Shown here piece by piece: positions 1 to 8,592 of a stretch of DNA of 64,000 bases. Source of the stretch: Roseiflexus sp034432635 (GTDB lineage Bacteria > Chloroflexota > Chloroflexia > Chloroflexales > Roseiflexaceae); contig DAOUBK010000026.1 of assembly GCA_034432635.1 (NCBI GenBank), forward strand, positions 56,599 to 120,598, given 5' to 3'. Under the pieces are notes generated by a model, which saw nothing but the letters and a program-made list of their open reading frames with translations, was not told where the DNA came from and made no database searches. The translations under genes and the position numbers were made by a program. Each line of letters begins with the position of its first letter. The first letter of the stretch is position 1.

Positions 1-1
1 C

Positions 2-793
2 GGCATTCTGTTTGGTGACTTCGGTCTGTCGCAGCAGATTGCGCGCGACCGTCCGATCAGCGATCTGCTGATGAGCCGCCTGCCGTATACCTTGCAGTTG
101 ATGGGCGTTTCGACGTTACTGGCGATCCTGATCGGCGTGCCGGTAGGTATCTATTCGGCGGTGCGTCAGTATTCGCGCTTCGACTATGCCGTGACCGGCA
201 TTACCTTCATTGGATCGTCGCTACCGACGCTGTTCATGGGAGTCATGGCGATCCTGATCTTCTCGGTGCTGGCAAAGGACGCCGGGTTGCCCTACCTGCC
301 GTCGGGTGGCGCACAGGGTATTCGCAACTATGATATTCCCTGGATCGGCACGGTGCAGGCCGGTTCAGTGCTCGATCGAACGCTGCGCTTTATCATGCCG
401 TGCGCCGTATTGACGTTTTTCAATATCGCAGGGTGGAGCCGTTTCATTCGCGCCAGTATGCTCGAGGTGTTGCGGCAGGATTATGTGCGTACAGCGCGCG
501 CCAAAGGCGTGCGCGAGCGGGCTGTGATTACCAAGCACGCGCTGCGCAATGCGCTGATCCCGTTCGTGACCCTGCTTGCAGGGGTGCTGCCAACCCTGGT
601 TGCAGGCGCAGCCATTACCGAATCGGTGTTCAACTGGCCCGGTATGGGGCGCTTGCTGGTCGATGCGCTTGGACGTAGCGACTACACAGTTGCCATGGCG
701 ATCCTGTTTATCAGTACCGTTCTGGTGCTGATCGGGTATCTCATTTCTGACATCCTGTATACAGTGGTTGACCCGCGCATCCGGCTCACGTGA
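2..793 (+). CDS. Oligopeptide/dipeptide ABC transporter permease, DppB type (5' end outside window)
   Basis: This is the C-terminal 263 residues or so of an inner-membrane permease of the DppB/OppB type; the open frame runs off the left edge, so the start is not seen. The opening residues contain the GDFG-S stretch typical of the first periplasmic loop of this family. Several hydrophobic segments follow, and the cytoplasmic EAA loop is visible around RQDYVRTARAKGV, the site that docks on the ATPase. It ends 15 bases before a DppC-type partner. A substrate-binding protein is expected upstream of the window but cannot be seen. The internal ATG at 71 is not the true start because homology continues before it. 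Confidence 0.93.
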   Translation, partial: GILFGDFGLSQQIARDRPISDLLMSRLPYTLQLMGVSTLLAILIGVPVGIYSAVRQYSRFDYAVTGITFIGSSLPTLFMGVMAILIFSVLAKDAGLPYLPSGGAQGIRNYDIPWIGTVQAGSVLDRTLRFIMPCAVLTFFNIAGWSRFIRASMLEVLRQDYVRTARAKGVRERAVITKHALRNALIPFVTLLAGVLPTLVAGAAITESVFNWPGMGRLLVDALGRSDYTVAMAILFISTVLVLIGYLISDILYTVVDPRIRLT

Positions 794-808
794 GGAGCAG
801 AACGTACC

Positions 809-1813
809 ATGGCTACGACAACATCAGCGCCGGCGGCGCCTGGCGCTCTCGATCGGTTGCAGACGCGCTCCGAAGGACAGTGGGCGGTTGTCTCCCGTCG
901 CTTCCGTCGGCACCGCCTGGCAATGGTCAGTCTCGCCGTTTTGATCCTGATCTTTACCGCGTCGATCCTGGCGCCCTGGATTGCTCCCTTCCCGCGTGAC
1001 GATATCGGCTTGAACCGCACCCGCCTTCCGCCAATGAGTGCTGATCCGGTGACGGGTCAACTCCATATCCTCGGCACCGATCATCTGGGGCGCGATTTCT
1101 TCACCCGCGTGATCTATGCGGCGCGGGTGTCGCTCATGGTTGCGATTTCGGTAACAACGCTGGTGGCGATCATCGGCACAATCCTCGGCTTGCTGGCAGG
1201 CTTCTTCGGTGGTTGGGTCGATAACACGATCAGTCGTATTATGGAGTTTGTGGCGACGATCCCCGACCTGCCAATCCTGCTGATCCTCAGTGCGATCATG
1301 ATTCAGAATGCTGATCTGATCGTTCTGCCGTCCTGGATCATCGGTCCGGTCGCATGGATCATGGCGGTTCCCAACCGTGAAGCAACCCAGGTGGCGTTGC
1401 TGATCCTGGTGCTTGCGTCGCTCGGCTGGGTCGGCGTGGCGCGTCTGATGCGCGGCATGGTGCTTCAGGTGCGCGAAATGCAGTATATCGAGTCGGCGCG
1501 CGCACTCGGTGGATCGAATGCGTGGATCCTGCTCAAGCACGTCTTTCCGAACGCCTTCCCGCCGCTGATCGTGGCATTTACACTCGGTCTTAACGGCGCA
1601 TTGGTGAGTGAAGTGGCGATCAGTTTCCTCGGTTTCGGCGTGCAAGACCCGACGCCAACCTGGGGGAATATGATGGGGTTTGCCACTAGTTATATGTTCA
1701 ATCACCCGTGGATGCCGCTCATCCCTGGTTTGCCAATCTTTCTCTGTTCGCTGGCGTTCAACTTTATTGGTGATGGGTTGCGCGATGCGCTTGATCCGCG
1801 CTTGAAACTGTAA
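809..1813 (+). CDS. Oligopeptide/dipeptide ABC transporter permease, DppC type
   Basis: A 334-residue second permease of the same importer. It has a cytoplasmic N-terminal tail of about 45 residues, one membrane segment (about 48-70), a soluble stretch with the family's LGTDHLGRDFFTRV motif, then five further hydrophobic segments. The EAA loop is seen as YIESARALGGSNAWILLKHV, followed by SFLGFGVQDPTPTWG, which is diagnostic of DppC/OppC. A ribosome site (GAGGAG) precedes the ATG at 809. It pairs with the upstream DppB to form the channel. Length and motifs are ordinary for the family. Confidence 0.95.
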   Translation: MATTTSAPAAPGALDRLQTRSEGQWAVVSRRFRRHRLAMVSLAVLILIFTASILAPWIAPFPRDDIGLNRTRLPPMSADPVTGQLHILGTDHLGRDFFTRVIYAARVSLMVAISVTTLVAIIGTILGLLAGFFGGWVDNTISRIMEFVATIPDLPILLILSAIMIQNADLIVLPSWIIGPVAWIMAVPNREATQVALLILVLASLGWVGVARLMRGMVLQVREMQYIESARALGGSNAWILLKHVFPNAFPPLIVAFTLGLNGALVSEVAISFLGFGVQDPTPTWGNMMGFATSYMFNHPWMPLIPGLPIFLCSLAFNFIGDGLRDALDPRLKL

Positions 1814-1829
1814 GAGAAGTAAGAGAAAC

Positions 1830-2867
1830 GTGACGACGTCATCTGTTCCTGCTCCTGCTGCGACTCCGCGCAAAAAAGCTGCCAATGGCGATGTTCTCCT
1901 CGAAGTGCGAGGATTGAAAACCTACTTCTTCACCGAAGCCGGCGTAGTGCGCGCCGTCGATGGGATCGATCTGACGGTGCATCGAGGTGAGGCGCTCGGT
2001 ATCGTGGGCGAAAGCGGCTGTGGCAAAAGTGTTACGTCGCTTTCGATCATGCGCCTGATCCAGGAGCCGCCGGGTAAAATTGTCGAAGGGCAGATCATCT
2101 TCGATGGTACGGATATCCGCACGCTGAGCGAAGAGGATATGCGCCATATCCGTGGCAACCGTATCTCGATGATCTTTCAACAACCTACCACCTGCCTCAA
2201 TCCGGTCTTCAAGGTAGGGGATCAACTCATCGAAGCGCTGGAGATCCATCAGGGGCTGCGGGGTGAGGAGGCGCGCCAGCGTGCGGTCGAGCTCCTCTCG
2301 CTCGTGGGGCTGCCCGACCCGGAACGGCGCATCAACCAGTATCCGCACGAGCTGTCCGGCGGGCAGGCGCAGCGGGTAATGATTGCCATGGCGCTGGCCT
2401 GTAATCCGGAACTCTTGATTGCCGACGAACCCACAACTGCGCTCGATGTGACGATTCAGGCGCAGATTCTCGATCTGATGCGCGAATTGCGCGAGAAGAT
2501 CAATACATCGATCATCCTGATCACCCACGATATGGGTGTGGTCGCCGAAATGGTGGATGCGGTCGCTGTGATGTACGCCGGGCAGGTAGTTGAGTATGCC
2601 GATGTGTACAGCATTTTTGCCGAACCGAAACACCCCTATACCCAGGGTTTGCTGGCATCCATCCCGGTGCTGGGCGATATTGTCGATGAACTGGCAACCA
2701 TTCCCGGTACTGTGCCGAGCCTGATCAATCCGCCGACCGGATGCCGTTTCGCCGATCGCTGTGCCAAACGATTTGCACGCTGCGATGAACCGCCACCGAT
2801 GTTCGACCTCGAAGGCGGGCGGCAGGTGCGGTGCTGGCTGTATGCTCCCGATGCCCAAACTTCCTGA
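1830..2867 (+). CDS. Oligopeptide ABC transporter ATP-binding protein, DppD type (first copy)
   Basis: A 345-residue ATPase with a GTG start at 1830, 16 bases after the permease. Walker A is GESGCGKS near residue 64, the signature is LSGGQAQR and Walker B is LLIADEPT. The C-terminal peptide-transporter extension is present, with the GCRFADRC cysteine pattern that in DppD proteins can bind an iron-sulfur cluster. An oddity is the Q-loop, which reads FQQPTTCLNP where the later D-type copy at 3907 has the usual FQDPMTSLNP. It probably forms a heterodimer with the F-type ATPase that follows 12 bases later. Confidence 0.93.
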   Translation: MTTSSVPAPAATPRKKAANGDVLLEVRGLKTYFFTEAGVVRAVDGIDLTVHRGEALGIVGESGCGKSVTSLSIMRLIQEPPGKIVEGQIIFDGTDIRTLSEEDMRHIRGNRISMIFQQPTTCLNPVFKVGDQLIEALEIHQGLRGEEARQRAVELLSLVGLPDPERRINQYPHELSGGQAQRVMIAMALACNPELLIADEPTTALDVTIQAQILDLMRELREKINTSIILITHDMGVVAEMVDAVAVMYAGQVVEYADVYSIFAEPKHPYTQGLLASIPVLGDIVDELATIPGTVPSLINPPTGCRFADRCAKRFARCDEPPPMFDLEGGRQVRCWLYAPDAQTS

Positions 2868-2879
2868 TGAGATGGACGC

Positions 2880-3893
2880 ATGTCTATGACAACCGCAGTG
2901 CAGCACAGCGTGTCGAGCGATACGCTGCTGGAAGTCAATAACCTGGTCAAGCATTTCCCGATCAAAGGCGGCATTCTACGGCGTACCGTCGCCGTCGTCA
3001 GAGCCGTCGATGGTGTCAGTTTCACCCTCAAACGCGGCGAAACCCTGGGTCTAGTCGGTGAGAGCGGATGCGGCAAAACGACGACCGGACGCACGATCCT
3101 GCGGCTGGAGAAGGCAACCGATGGCGAGGTGATCTTCGATGGCAAGGATGTGCTTGCCGCCTCCGGCAGTCAATTGAAGGCGCTGCGCCGTGATATGCAG
3201 ATCGTCTTCCAGGACCCGTATGCCTCCCTCGATCCACGGATGACGATCGGCGAGAGTGTGGCAGAAGGGTTAACGATCCATGGCATCGGTAGCAGAGCCG
3301 AGCGCATCGAGCGCGTGCGTGAGGTGCTGGCGAAGGTCGGTATGCATCCCAGCCATATGGAACGTTTTCCGCACGAGTTCTCCGGCGGTCAGCGCCAGCG
3401 GATCGGGATTGCCCGCGCGCTGGTGATGAATCCAAAACTGATCGTGTGCGATGAACCGGTGTCGGCGCTCGACGTGTCGATCCAGTCGCAGGTGCTTAAC
3501 CTGTTGCGCAATTTGCAGCAGGAGTTTGGTCTCACCTACCTCTTCATCGCGCACAATCTCAGTGTCGTCGAGCATATCAGCAACCGGGTGGGTGTGATGT
3601 ACCTGGGAAAGATGGTCGAACTGGCCGACCGGATGGAACTCTTCCGTCGTCCGCTCCATCCGTACACCAAAGCACTGATTTCCGCCATTCCCATCCCGAA
3701 TCCGACCGTTCGCCGCGAGCGGATCATTCTCCAGGGGGATGTGCCGAGTCCGATCAATCCGCCAAAGGGGTGCCGGTTTCATCCGCGCTGCTGGATGGCA
3801 CGCGACATCTGTCGCGAAGTCGAACCGGTATTCGAGGAAAGAGCTCCCGGTCACTGGTCAGCCTGCCATTTTGCACACGAGGTTTCACCCTAA
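2880..3893 (+). CDS. Oligopeptide ABC transporter ATP-binding protein, DppF type (first copy)
   Basis: A 337-residue ATPase carrying Walker A GESGCGKT, the FQDPYASLDPRM Q-loop that marks the F-type partner, the signature FSGGQRQR and Walker B LIVCDEPVSALD. The C-terminal oligopeptide-transporter domain ends with NPPKGCRFHPRC. ATG at 2880 is used here; a second in-frame ATG six bases later is possible. It follows a D-type ATPase and precedes another D-type ATPase, so the pair D-F is repeated in this operon. Role: powering peptide or related solute uptake at the cytoplasmic face. Confidence 0.93.
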   Translation: MSMTTAVQHSVSSDTLLEVNNLVKHFPIKGGILRRTVAVVRAVDGVSFTLKRGETLGLVGESGCGKTTTGRTILRLEKATDGEVIFDGKDVLAASGSQLKALRRDMQIVFQDPYASLDPRMTIGESVAEGLTIHGIGSRAERIERVREVLAKVGMHPSHMERFPHEFSGGQRQRIGIARALVMNPKLIVCDEPVSALDVSIQSQVLNLLRNLQQEFGLTYLFIAHNLSVVEHISNRVGVMYLGKMVELADRMELFRRPLHPYTKALISAIPIPNPTVRRERIILQGDVPSPINPPKGCRFHPRCWMARDICREVEPVFEERAPGHWSACHFAHEVSP

Positions 3894-3906
3894 AAGGAGA
3901 TCGCCT

Positions 3907-4926
3907 ATGTCGCAACCGCTGCTCGTCGTCAAGAATCTCGAGACTCATTTCAAGACCCAGGATGGGATTGTCAGAGCCGTCAACAATGTTTCGTTCCATG
4001 TCGATCGCGGTGAGACTCTCGGCATCGTCGGCGAGAGCGGTTCAGGGAAGAGTGTCACCTCACTCTCGATCATGCGCCTCATTCCCAATCCACCGGGAAA
4101 GATCGTCGGTGGGCAGATCATCTTCGATGGCGATAACCTGCTCGACTACACCGAAGAGGAAATGCGCCACATCCGCGGCAACCGGATCGCCATGATCTTC
4201 CAGGACCCGATGACCTCGCTTAATCCGGTGTTGACCATCGGGCGTCAGATCACCGAGTCGCTCGAGCTGCACATGAAACTGTCGCCCAAAGAGGCGCGCA
4301 ACCGGGCGGTCGAACTGTTGCAGATGGTCGGCATTCCGGGTGCTGCGCGGCGTCTCGATGACTACCCGCATCAGTTCTCCGGCGGGATGCGCCAGCGCGT
4401 GATGATCGCAATGGCGCTTTCGTGCAACCCGGAGTTGCTGATCGCCGATGAGCCGACAACAGCGCTCGACGTGACGATCCAGGCGCAGATTCTCGAACTC
4501 ATCCAGCGGTTGCAGCACGAGCTCGGCACAGCAGTGATCATCATCACCCATGATCTCGGCGTTGTCGCCGGCATGGCAGACCGGGTGATCGTGATGTATG
4601 CCGGGCAAGTGGTGGAGGAGGGTCCCACCGAAGAGATCTTTGCCCGTCCCCGCATGCCATATACGATTGGTCTGCTGCGTTCGATCCCGCGTCTCGATGA
4701 GGCGGAAGGGCGAACGTTGACCCCTATCCGCGGGTTGCCGCCCGATCTGATCAACCTGCCGCAGATCTGTCCCTTCAGTCCGCGCTGCGACTATTTCATT
4801 CCCGGCGCCTGCGATCAGCAGGTTCCGCCGTTGCGCGAGGTGGTTCCAGGTCATAAAGCCGCCTGTCTGTTCGATATTACGCTCGAGACGCCGCTCCCCA
4901 CAACCGGCGGCGAGGTGCCAGCATAG
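3907..4926 (+). CDS. Oligopeptide ABC transporter ATP-binding protein, DppD type (second copy)
   Basis: A 339-residue ATPase. The start is set at ATG 3907 because AAAGGAGAT lies just upstream and the sequence MSQPLLVVKNLETHF matches the family N-terminus; the frame stays open into the previous gene but that extension is not family-like. Walker A is GESGSGKS, the Q-loop FQDPMTSLNP is canonical, and the signature is FSGGMRQR. The C-terminal domain has the CPFSPRCDYF cysteine pattern. It is a paralogue of the ATPase at 1830, with a more standard Q-loop, and is followed by its own F-type partner. Confidence 0.93.
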   Translation: MSQPLLVVKNLETHFKTQDGIVRAVNNVSFHVDRGETLGIVGESGSGKSVTSLSIMRLIPNPPGKIVGGQIIFDGDNLLDYTEEEMRHIRGNRIAMIFQDPMTSLNPVLTIGRQITESLELHMKLSPKEARNRAVELLQMVGIPGAARRLDDYPHQFSGGMRQRVMIAMALSCNPELLIADEPTTALDVTIQAQILELIQRLQHELGTAVIIITHDLGVVAGMADRVIVMYAGQVVEEGPTEEIFARPRMPYTIGLLRSIPRLDEAEGRTLTPIRGLPPDLINLPQICPFSPRCDYFIPGACDQQVPPLREVVPGHKAACLFDITLETPLPTTGGEVPA

Positions 4927-4960
4927 TGATTCGATGATGAGCAGGTGAGAGGGTAGAAGT

Positions 4961-6028
4961 ATGAGCGCCACGTCGACCGATCTGATCCAGGTGCGGAACC
5001 TGAAGATGCACTTTCCCGTGACGAAAGGGGCGATTATCAAGCGCACTGTCGGCTATGTCAAAGCCGTCGATGGCGTGACATTCTCGATCAGGCGGGGAGA
5101 AACGCTGGGGCTGGTGGGGGAAAGCGGGTGCGGCAAATCTACCACCGGTCGCGCCATTCTGCAACTCTACAAGCCAACCGCCGGCGAGGTGCTGTTCCAG
5201 GGAACCGATCTGACCCGCCTGCAAGGGGAAGAGTTGCGCCGGATGCGGCGCAAGGTGCAGATGATCTTCCAGGACCCGTATGCCTCGCTCAATCCACGTA
5301 TGACGGTGGGAGACATCATCGGCGAGCCGATAGCCGTCCATAATCTGCGCCAGGGGAAGGCCGCCATCCGCGAGCGCGTGCAGGAACTGCTCGAACTTGT
5401 CGGTCTTAACCCCTATTTTATCAATCGCTATCCCCACGAGTTTTCTGGCGGTCAGCGTCAACGTATCGGCATCGCACGCGCGCTGGCGGTCGAACCGGAG
5501 TTTGTCGTATGTGATGAGCCGGTGTCGGCGCTCGATGTGTCGATCCAGGCGCAAGTGCTCAATCTGCTCGAAGACCTGCAACATCGCCTTGGGTTGACCT
5601 ACCTGTTCATAGCGCATGGCCTGGCGGTCGTCAAGCATATCAGCGACCGTGTGGCGGTGATGTATCTGGGGAAGGTGGTCGAACTGGCAGAGGGGAAAAA
5701 ACTCTACTCCATGCCGATGCATCCCTATACCCAGGCGCTTCTGTCGGCAGCGCCGATCCCCGATCCGACGGTCGAGCGCAAACGGCAGCGCATCATTCTG
5801 GAGGGTGATGTCCCCAGTCCGTTCAATCCGCCGCTGGGTTGCCATTTCCACACCCGTTGCCCGGTTGCCATCGAACGCTGCAAAGTCGAAGAACCGCCCT
5901 TCCAGGATTACGGCGATGGACATTTCGTTGCCTGCTGGCGCGCGCGCGAGTCGATAGAGTTAATGGAGCAGTATGCAGCGCGCCCGAACAACGGCCCCCG
6001 CCCTGTTGCGCCGCAGACAGGCGCGTGA
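4961..6028 (+). CDS. Oligopeptide ABC transporter ATP-binding protein, DppF type (second copy)
   Basis: A 355-residue ATPase with Walker A GESGCGKS, Q-loop FQDPYASLNPRM, signature FSGGQRQR and Walker B FVVCDEPVSALD; the C-terminal domain carries NPPLGCHFHTRCP. It is the last gene of the six-gene run. Compared with the copy at 2880 it has a longer C-terminal tail after HFVACW. Either the two D-F pairs serve this one channel or one pair serves permeases encoded elsewhere; the sequence alone does not decide. Confidence 0.93.
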   Translation: MSATSTDLIQVRNLKMHFPVTKGAIIKRTVGYVKAVDGVTFSIRRGETLGLVGESGCGKSTTGRAILQLYKPTAGEVLFQGTDLTRLQGEELRRMRRKVQMIFQDPYASLNPRMTVGDIIGEPIAVHNLRQGKAAIRERVQELLELVGLNPYFINRYPHEFSGGQRQRIGIARALAVEPEFVVCDEPVSALDVSIQAQVLNLLEDLQHRLGLTYLFIAHGLAVVKHISDRVAVMYLGKVVELAEGKKLYSMPMHPYTQALLSAAPIPDPTVERKRQRIILEGDVPSPFNPPLGCHFHTRCPVAIERCKVEEPPFQDYGDGHFVACWRARESIELMEQYAARPNNGPRPVAPQTGA

Positions 6029-6149
6029 TAGTATTCACCTCGGTAGCTGCCGGTTGTAATCGTTCCGGAATACCCGCAGGTTGTCGGGCGGGGTGCGTGA
6101 GGTTTCCCGCGCTCCGCCAGAACGAACAACCGCGCTGGAAAGACGTATC

Positions 6150-6296
6150 ATGACAATTGGTTGGGGCGAGGCGTTGATTATCGTTATCCTGCTGGCATTC
6201 CTCCTGGCGCTGGCATTCCGTGGCGGTTATGTGCGCGGGCGGATGCAGCGCTCTGGCACAGCGCACAAAAAGAACCGGAACCAGACCGGTGAATGA
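6150..6296 (+). CDS. Small single-span membrane protein, 48 residues
   Basis: An ATG at 6150 opens a 48-codon frame. The product has one strongly hydrophobic segment (about residues 7-25, rich in Ile, Leu and Ala) followed by a basic, cytoplasmic-type tail (RGRMQRSGTAHKKNRN). The pattern of an anchor followed by positive charges fits an N-out or short N-terminal anchor protein. The frame stays open upstream to 6081, but that part is arginine-rich and not membrane-like, so the shorter form is preferred. No ribosome site is obvious. I do not recognise a family; existence as a real gene is likely but not proven. Confidence 0.5.
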   Translation: MTIGWGEALIIVILLAFLLALAFRGGYVRGRMQRSGTAHKKNRNQTGE

Positions 6297-6321
6297 TCTC
6301 CTATCGGGAAGGAGCGGTTCG

Positions 6322-6925
6322 ATGCAAGTAAAAAAGCCATTACGAATACCTGCTCAGTGTCCTGACCTACCTGTTCCGCGCTCAATCTTGCTTTATTGTC
6401 AGTAATCTCAACACCTATCGTCATCGTCGTCGCTACGAATATCCAATGGCGCCCGATATTGCGGTATTCAAAGGAATCAGCATACCTAACCCGGTATCGC
6501 GTGAGTTTCGCTGCTGGAGATTATACGAGGCAAATCGTCCTCCGCCTCAGGTCGTTTTTGAGTTCAGTTCTGAAGAAACGTGGCAAGCGGATATCTCCAA
6601 GAAACCGGCCAGATATGCAGATTTAGAGGTTCGTGAGTATATCGCTTATGATCCGAACGATCCGCCATACCGGCCCGCCGAAATGAGGCGGCTACGGGTC
6701 TGGAGCTGCACAGGCGACCACATCGTGGAATGCAGTGCTGATGCTCAGGGGCGTGTCTGGAGCGATGAACTGGAATGCTGGCTCGTGCCCGATGGCGCCC
6801 TGCTCCACCTCATGCTCCCTGACGGTCGCATTGCCCCGACAGAGGCGGAAGCCGAACGCGCTGTACGTGAAGCAGTTCTGGCAAAGCTGCGCGAACTCGG
6901 GGTTGAGATGCCAGACAGGATATAA
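6322..6925 (+). pseudogene. Uma2-family (DUF820) protein with a +1 frameshift in an A6 run
   Basis: From 6446 the frame encodes a clear Uma2/DUF820 body: PDIAVFKG, RPPPQVVFEFSSEETW, KPARYADLEVREYIAYDP and a C-terminal acidic helix. Recognisable family sequence also lies upstream in the same frame (6338-6445, including CFIVSNLNTY), but this frame is closed by a stop at 6329. A plausible start, ATG 6322, lies one frame away. Removing one A from the six at 6330-6335 would join them into a protein of about 200 residues. So the gene is either broken, misread at the homopolymer, or rescued by slippage; an internal start at 6446 would give 159 residues. Uma2 proteins are PD-(D/E)XK-like putative endonucleases, often in many copies in Chloroflexota and Cyanobacteria. 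Confidence 0.7.
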
Positions 6926-7010
6926 CCGGCGAGTGACTCCATTTTTACCTTCTAATACGCCTCTGACCGACGTAAACCGCTTCGGCACTGAAAGAAGGGG
7001 AAGGTGTAGC

Positions 7011-7043
7011 GTGGAAGGAACAACCCTTCCGCGCCACTTCCAC
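7011..7043 (-). terminator. Possible stem-loop terminator after the deacetylase gene
   Basis: Just beyond the 3' end of the minus-strand deacetylase gene there are nested inverted repeats: GTGGAAG (7011-7017) with CTTCCAC (7037-7043), and an alternative GGAAGG (7013-7018) with CCTTCC (7025-7030). On the minus strand the stem is followed by a pyrimidine-rich stretch. It is a reasonable terminator position but the U-run is weak. Confidence 0.35.
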
Positions 7044-7053
7044 CAGTAGACGA

Positions 7054-7941
7054 TCACGCACCGCGCAGTGCGTTGCGTATCGGGCGCCAGCCGATGACCT
7101 GAATACCCTGCTCACGGACCCATGTGCGCAGTTCGGCGCTGCAAAACGCATGGTAATCGGCAACGCGGGCGCGCCAGTCGCCGGCAATGGCGCGCAGTTC
7201 CGGCGTATCGATCGCCGGGTGGATGATCAGGTATGTCAGCCCCGGCTTCACCGTGCTGAGCACCTGTTTTGCTGTCTCGATCCGGTCTTCATGCCGATCG
7301 AGCGGCATGCCGATCAGGTCATCGACCATCATCACCCCCTGCGCTTCTAGATGGCGCGCCGTCTCACGCGCAAAAGCGATCATCTCCTTCGGCATGCCAT
7401 GCTCATGCATACGCGCCTCACTCAGGCGCGGTACGAGCGGCGGCACACGCGCGCGCGCGGCTGCGGCGAGGTATACTGGCAGCATATGCGGAGCAAATGC
7501 CGACCCCATATGCGAGTCGATATGGGTCACATCGATGCCACTTGCAAGCGCCTTATCGATCTGAGCGTTCAGTTCCGCCGCCACTGCGACCGGGTCGGCG
7601 CGCTCCTGAACCGCTGCAGTCGTGCGATGGAAGTACCCCTCATCATCTAGCAACCCGGATGCCGGTTCACGTGTGCTGAGCGGACCCCATCGATAGGCAT
7701 CCCATTCGCAGGTTAACGTCGTGTGGACACCGATGTCGGCGTTTGGGGCGGTACGGGCATACGCGGCGACTGCCGGGAACCAGGGGCAGGGAACCATCGT
7801 TGCCGCCGATGAGACCAGCCCGGCGTCGAAAAGTTCCGCAACAGCGGGAATGGTCGCGTGACATATACCGAGATCGTCAGCGTGGATGATGACGACCCGA
7901 TCGTCGGGTTGGAAGCCGAGATGTGCAAGGATTGGGTTCAT
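7054..7941 (-). CDS. ChbG/HpnK (YdjC-like) family carbohydrate deacetylase
   Basis: A 295-residue cytoplasmic enzyme of the YdjC/ChbG family, which removes N-acetyl groups from short chitin-type or lipid-linked sugars. The metal-binding motif HADDLG is at about residues 20-25 and the second metal motif HIDSHMG near 140. A TH-rich loop (GVHTTLTCEW) forms the active-site wall. It starts 15 bases after pdxH ends, so the two are probably co-transcribed, although no metabolic link is evident. The exact sugar substrate cannot be told from sequence. Confidence 0.88.
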   Translation of the reverse strand: MNPILAHLGFQPDDRVVIIHADDLGICHATIPAVAELFDAGLVSSAATMVPCPWFPAVAAYARTAPNADIGVHTTLTCEWDAYRWGPLSTREPASGLLDDEGYFHRTTAAVQERADPVAVAAELNAQIDKALASGIDVTHIDSHMGSAFAPHMLPVYLAAAARARVPPLVPRLSEARMHEHGMPKEMIAFARETARHLEAQGVMMVDDLIGMPLDRHEDRIETAKQVLSTVKPGLTYLIIHPAIDTPELRAIAGDWRARVADYHAFCSAELRTWVREQGIQVIGWRPIRNALRGA

Positions 7942-7956
7942 TGGTCTCCTCTGGTG

Positions 7957-8592
7957 TTATGGTGATAATCGTTCGATGATCCATCCATCGTTGGTGCGTC
8001 GGTAGCGCAGGCGATCATGCAGGCGGTTGGGACGCCCCTGCCAGAACTCGATCATATCGGGAATGACCCGGAATCCGCCCCAGTATGGCGGACGCGGAAT
8101 GTCGCGGTCGGCATAGAGCGCCGCAAGTTCGGCGACACGCTGTTCCAGTTCGGCGCGACTGCTGATGACGGTGCTCTGACGTGAAGCCCATGCGCCAATG
8201 CGACTGCCATTCGGTCGTGAGGTGAAATAGGCGTCGGACTCTTCCGACGAGACCCGTTCGACGCGCCCTTCGATACGCACCTGGCGCTCCAGTTCGGGCC
8301 AGTAGAACACCAGCGCCGCCCACGGGTTCGTCGTCAGTTCTATTCCCTTCCGGCTCTCGTAGTTGGTGAAAAAAACGAACCCACCAGCATCCACCCCTTT
8401 GAGCAGCACCATCCGCGCTGATGGTTTACCTTCGGGGGTCGCGGTTGCCAGGGTCATAGCATTCGGTTCGATCAAACCGGCGTTGAGCGCCTGATCGAAC
8501 CAGTGCTGAAACTGGTGCAGCGGGTCGGGGGCGATGTCGGATTCGCTCAACCCGCGCAGGGTGTATTCTTTCCGCAGATCAGCGATAGACAT
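7957..8592 (-). CDS. pdxH: Pyridoxamine 5'-phosphate oxidase
   Basis: A 211-residue flavoprotein that oxidises pyridoxine or pyridoxamine 5'-phosphate to pyridoxal phosphate, the last step of vitamin B6 salvage. Family motifs are intact: ARMVLLKGVD and FFTNYESRKG (FMN binding), QVRIEGRVERVS, SRIGAWASRQS, and the C-terminal RLHDRLRYRR. The start ATG at 8592 is chosen because AGGAGAAGGATCACT precedes it and family homology begins at MSIADLRKEY; the frame stays open for 68 more codons upstream that look non-coding. First gene of a two-gene operon with the deacetylase. Confidence 0.95.
   Translation of the reverse strand: MSIADLRKEYTLRGLSESDIAPDPLHQFQHWFDQALNAGLIEPNAMTLATATPEGKPSARMVLLKGVDAGGFVFFTNYESRKGIELTTNPWAALVFYWPELERQVRIEGRVERVSSEESDAYFTSRPNGSRIGAWASRQSTVISSRAELEQRVAELAALYADRDIPRPPYWGGFRVIPDMIEFWQGRPNRLHDRLRYRRTNDGWIIERLSP

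Noticed and set aside
6330..6336. A-AAA-AAG heptamer in the Uma2 gene as a programmed -1 frameshift site
   Set aside because: It is in the right phase for -1 slippage, but a -1 shift leads to an early stop; the homology needs a +1 shift (or loss of one A).
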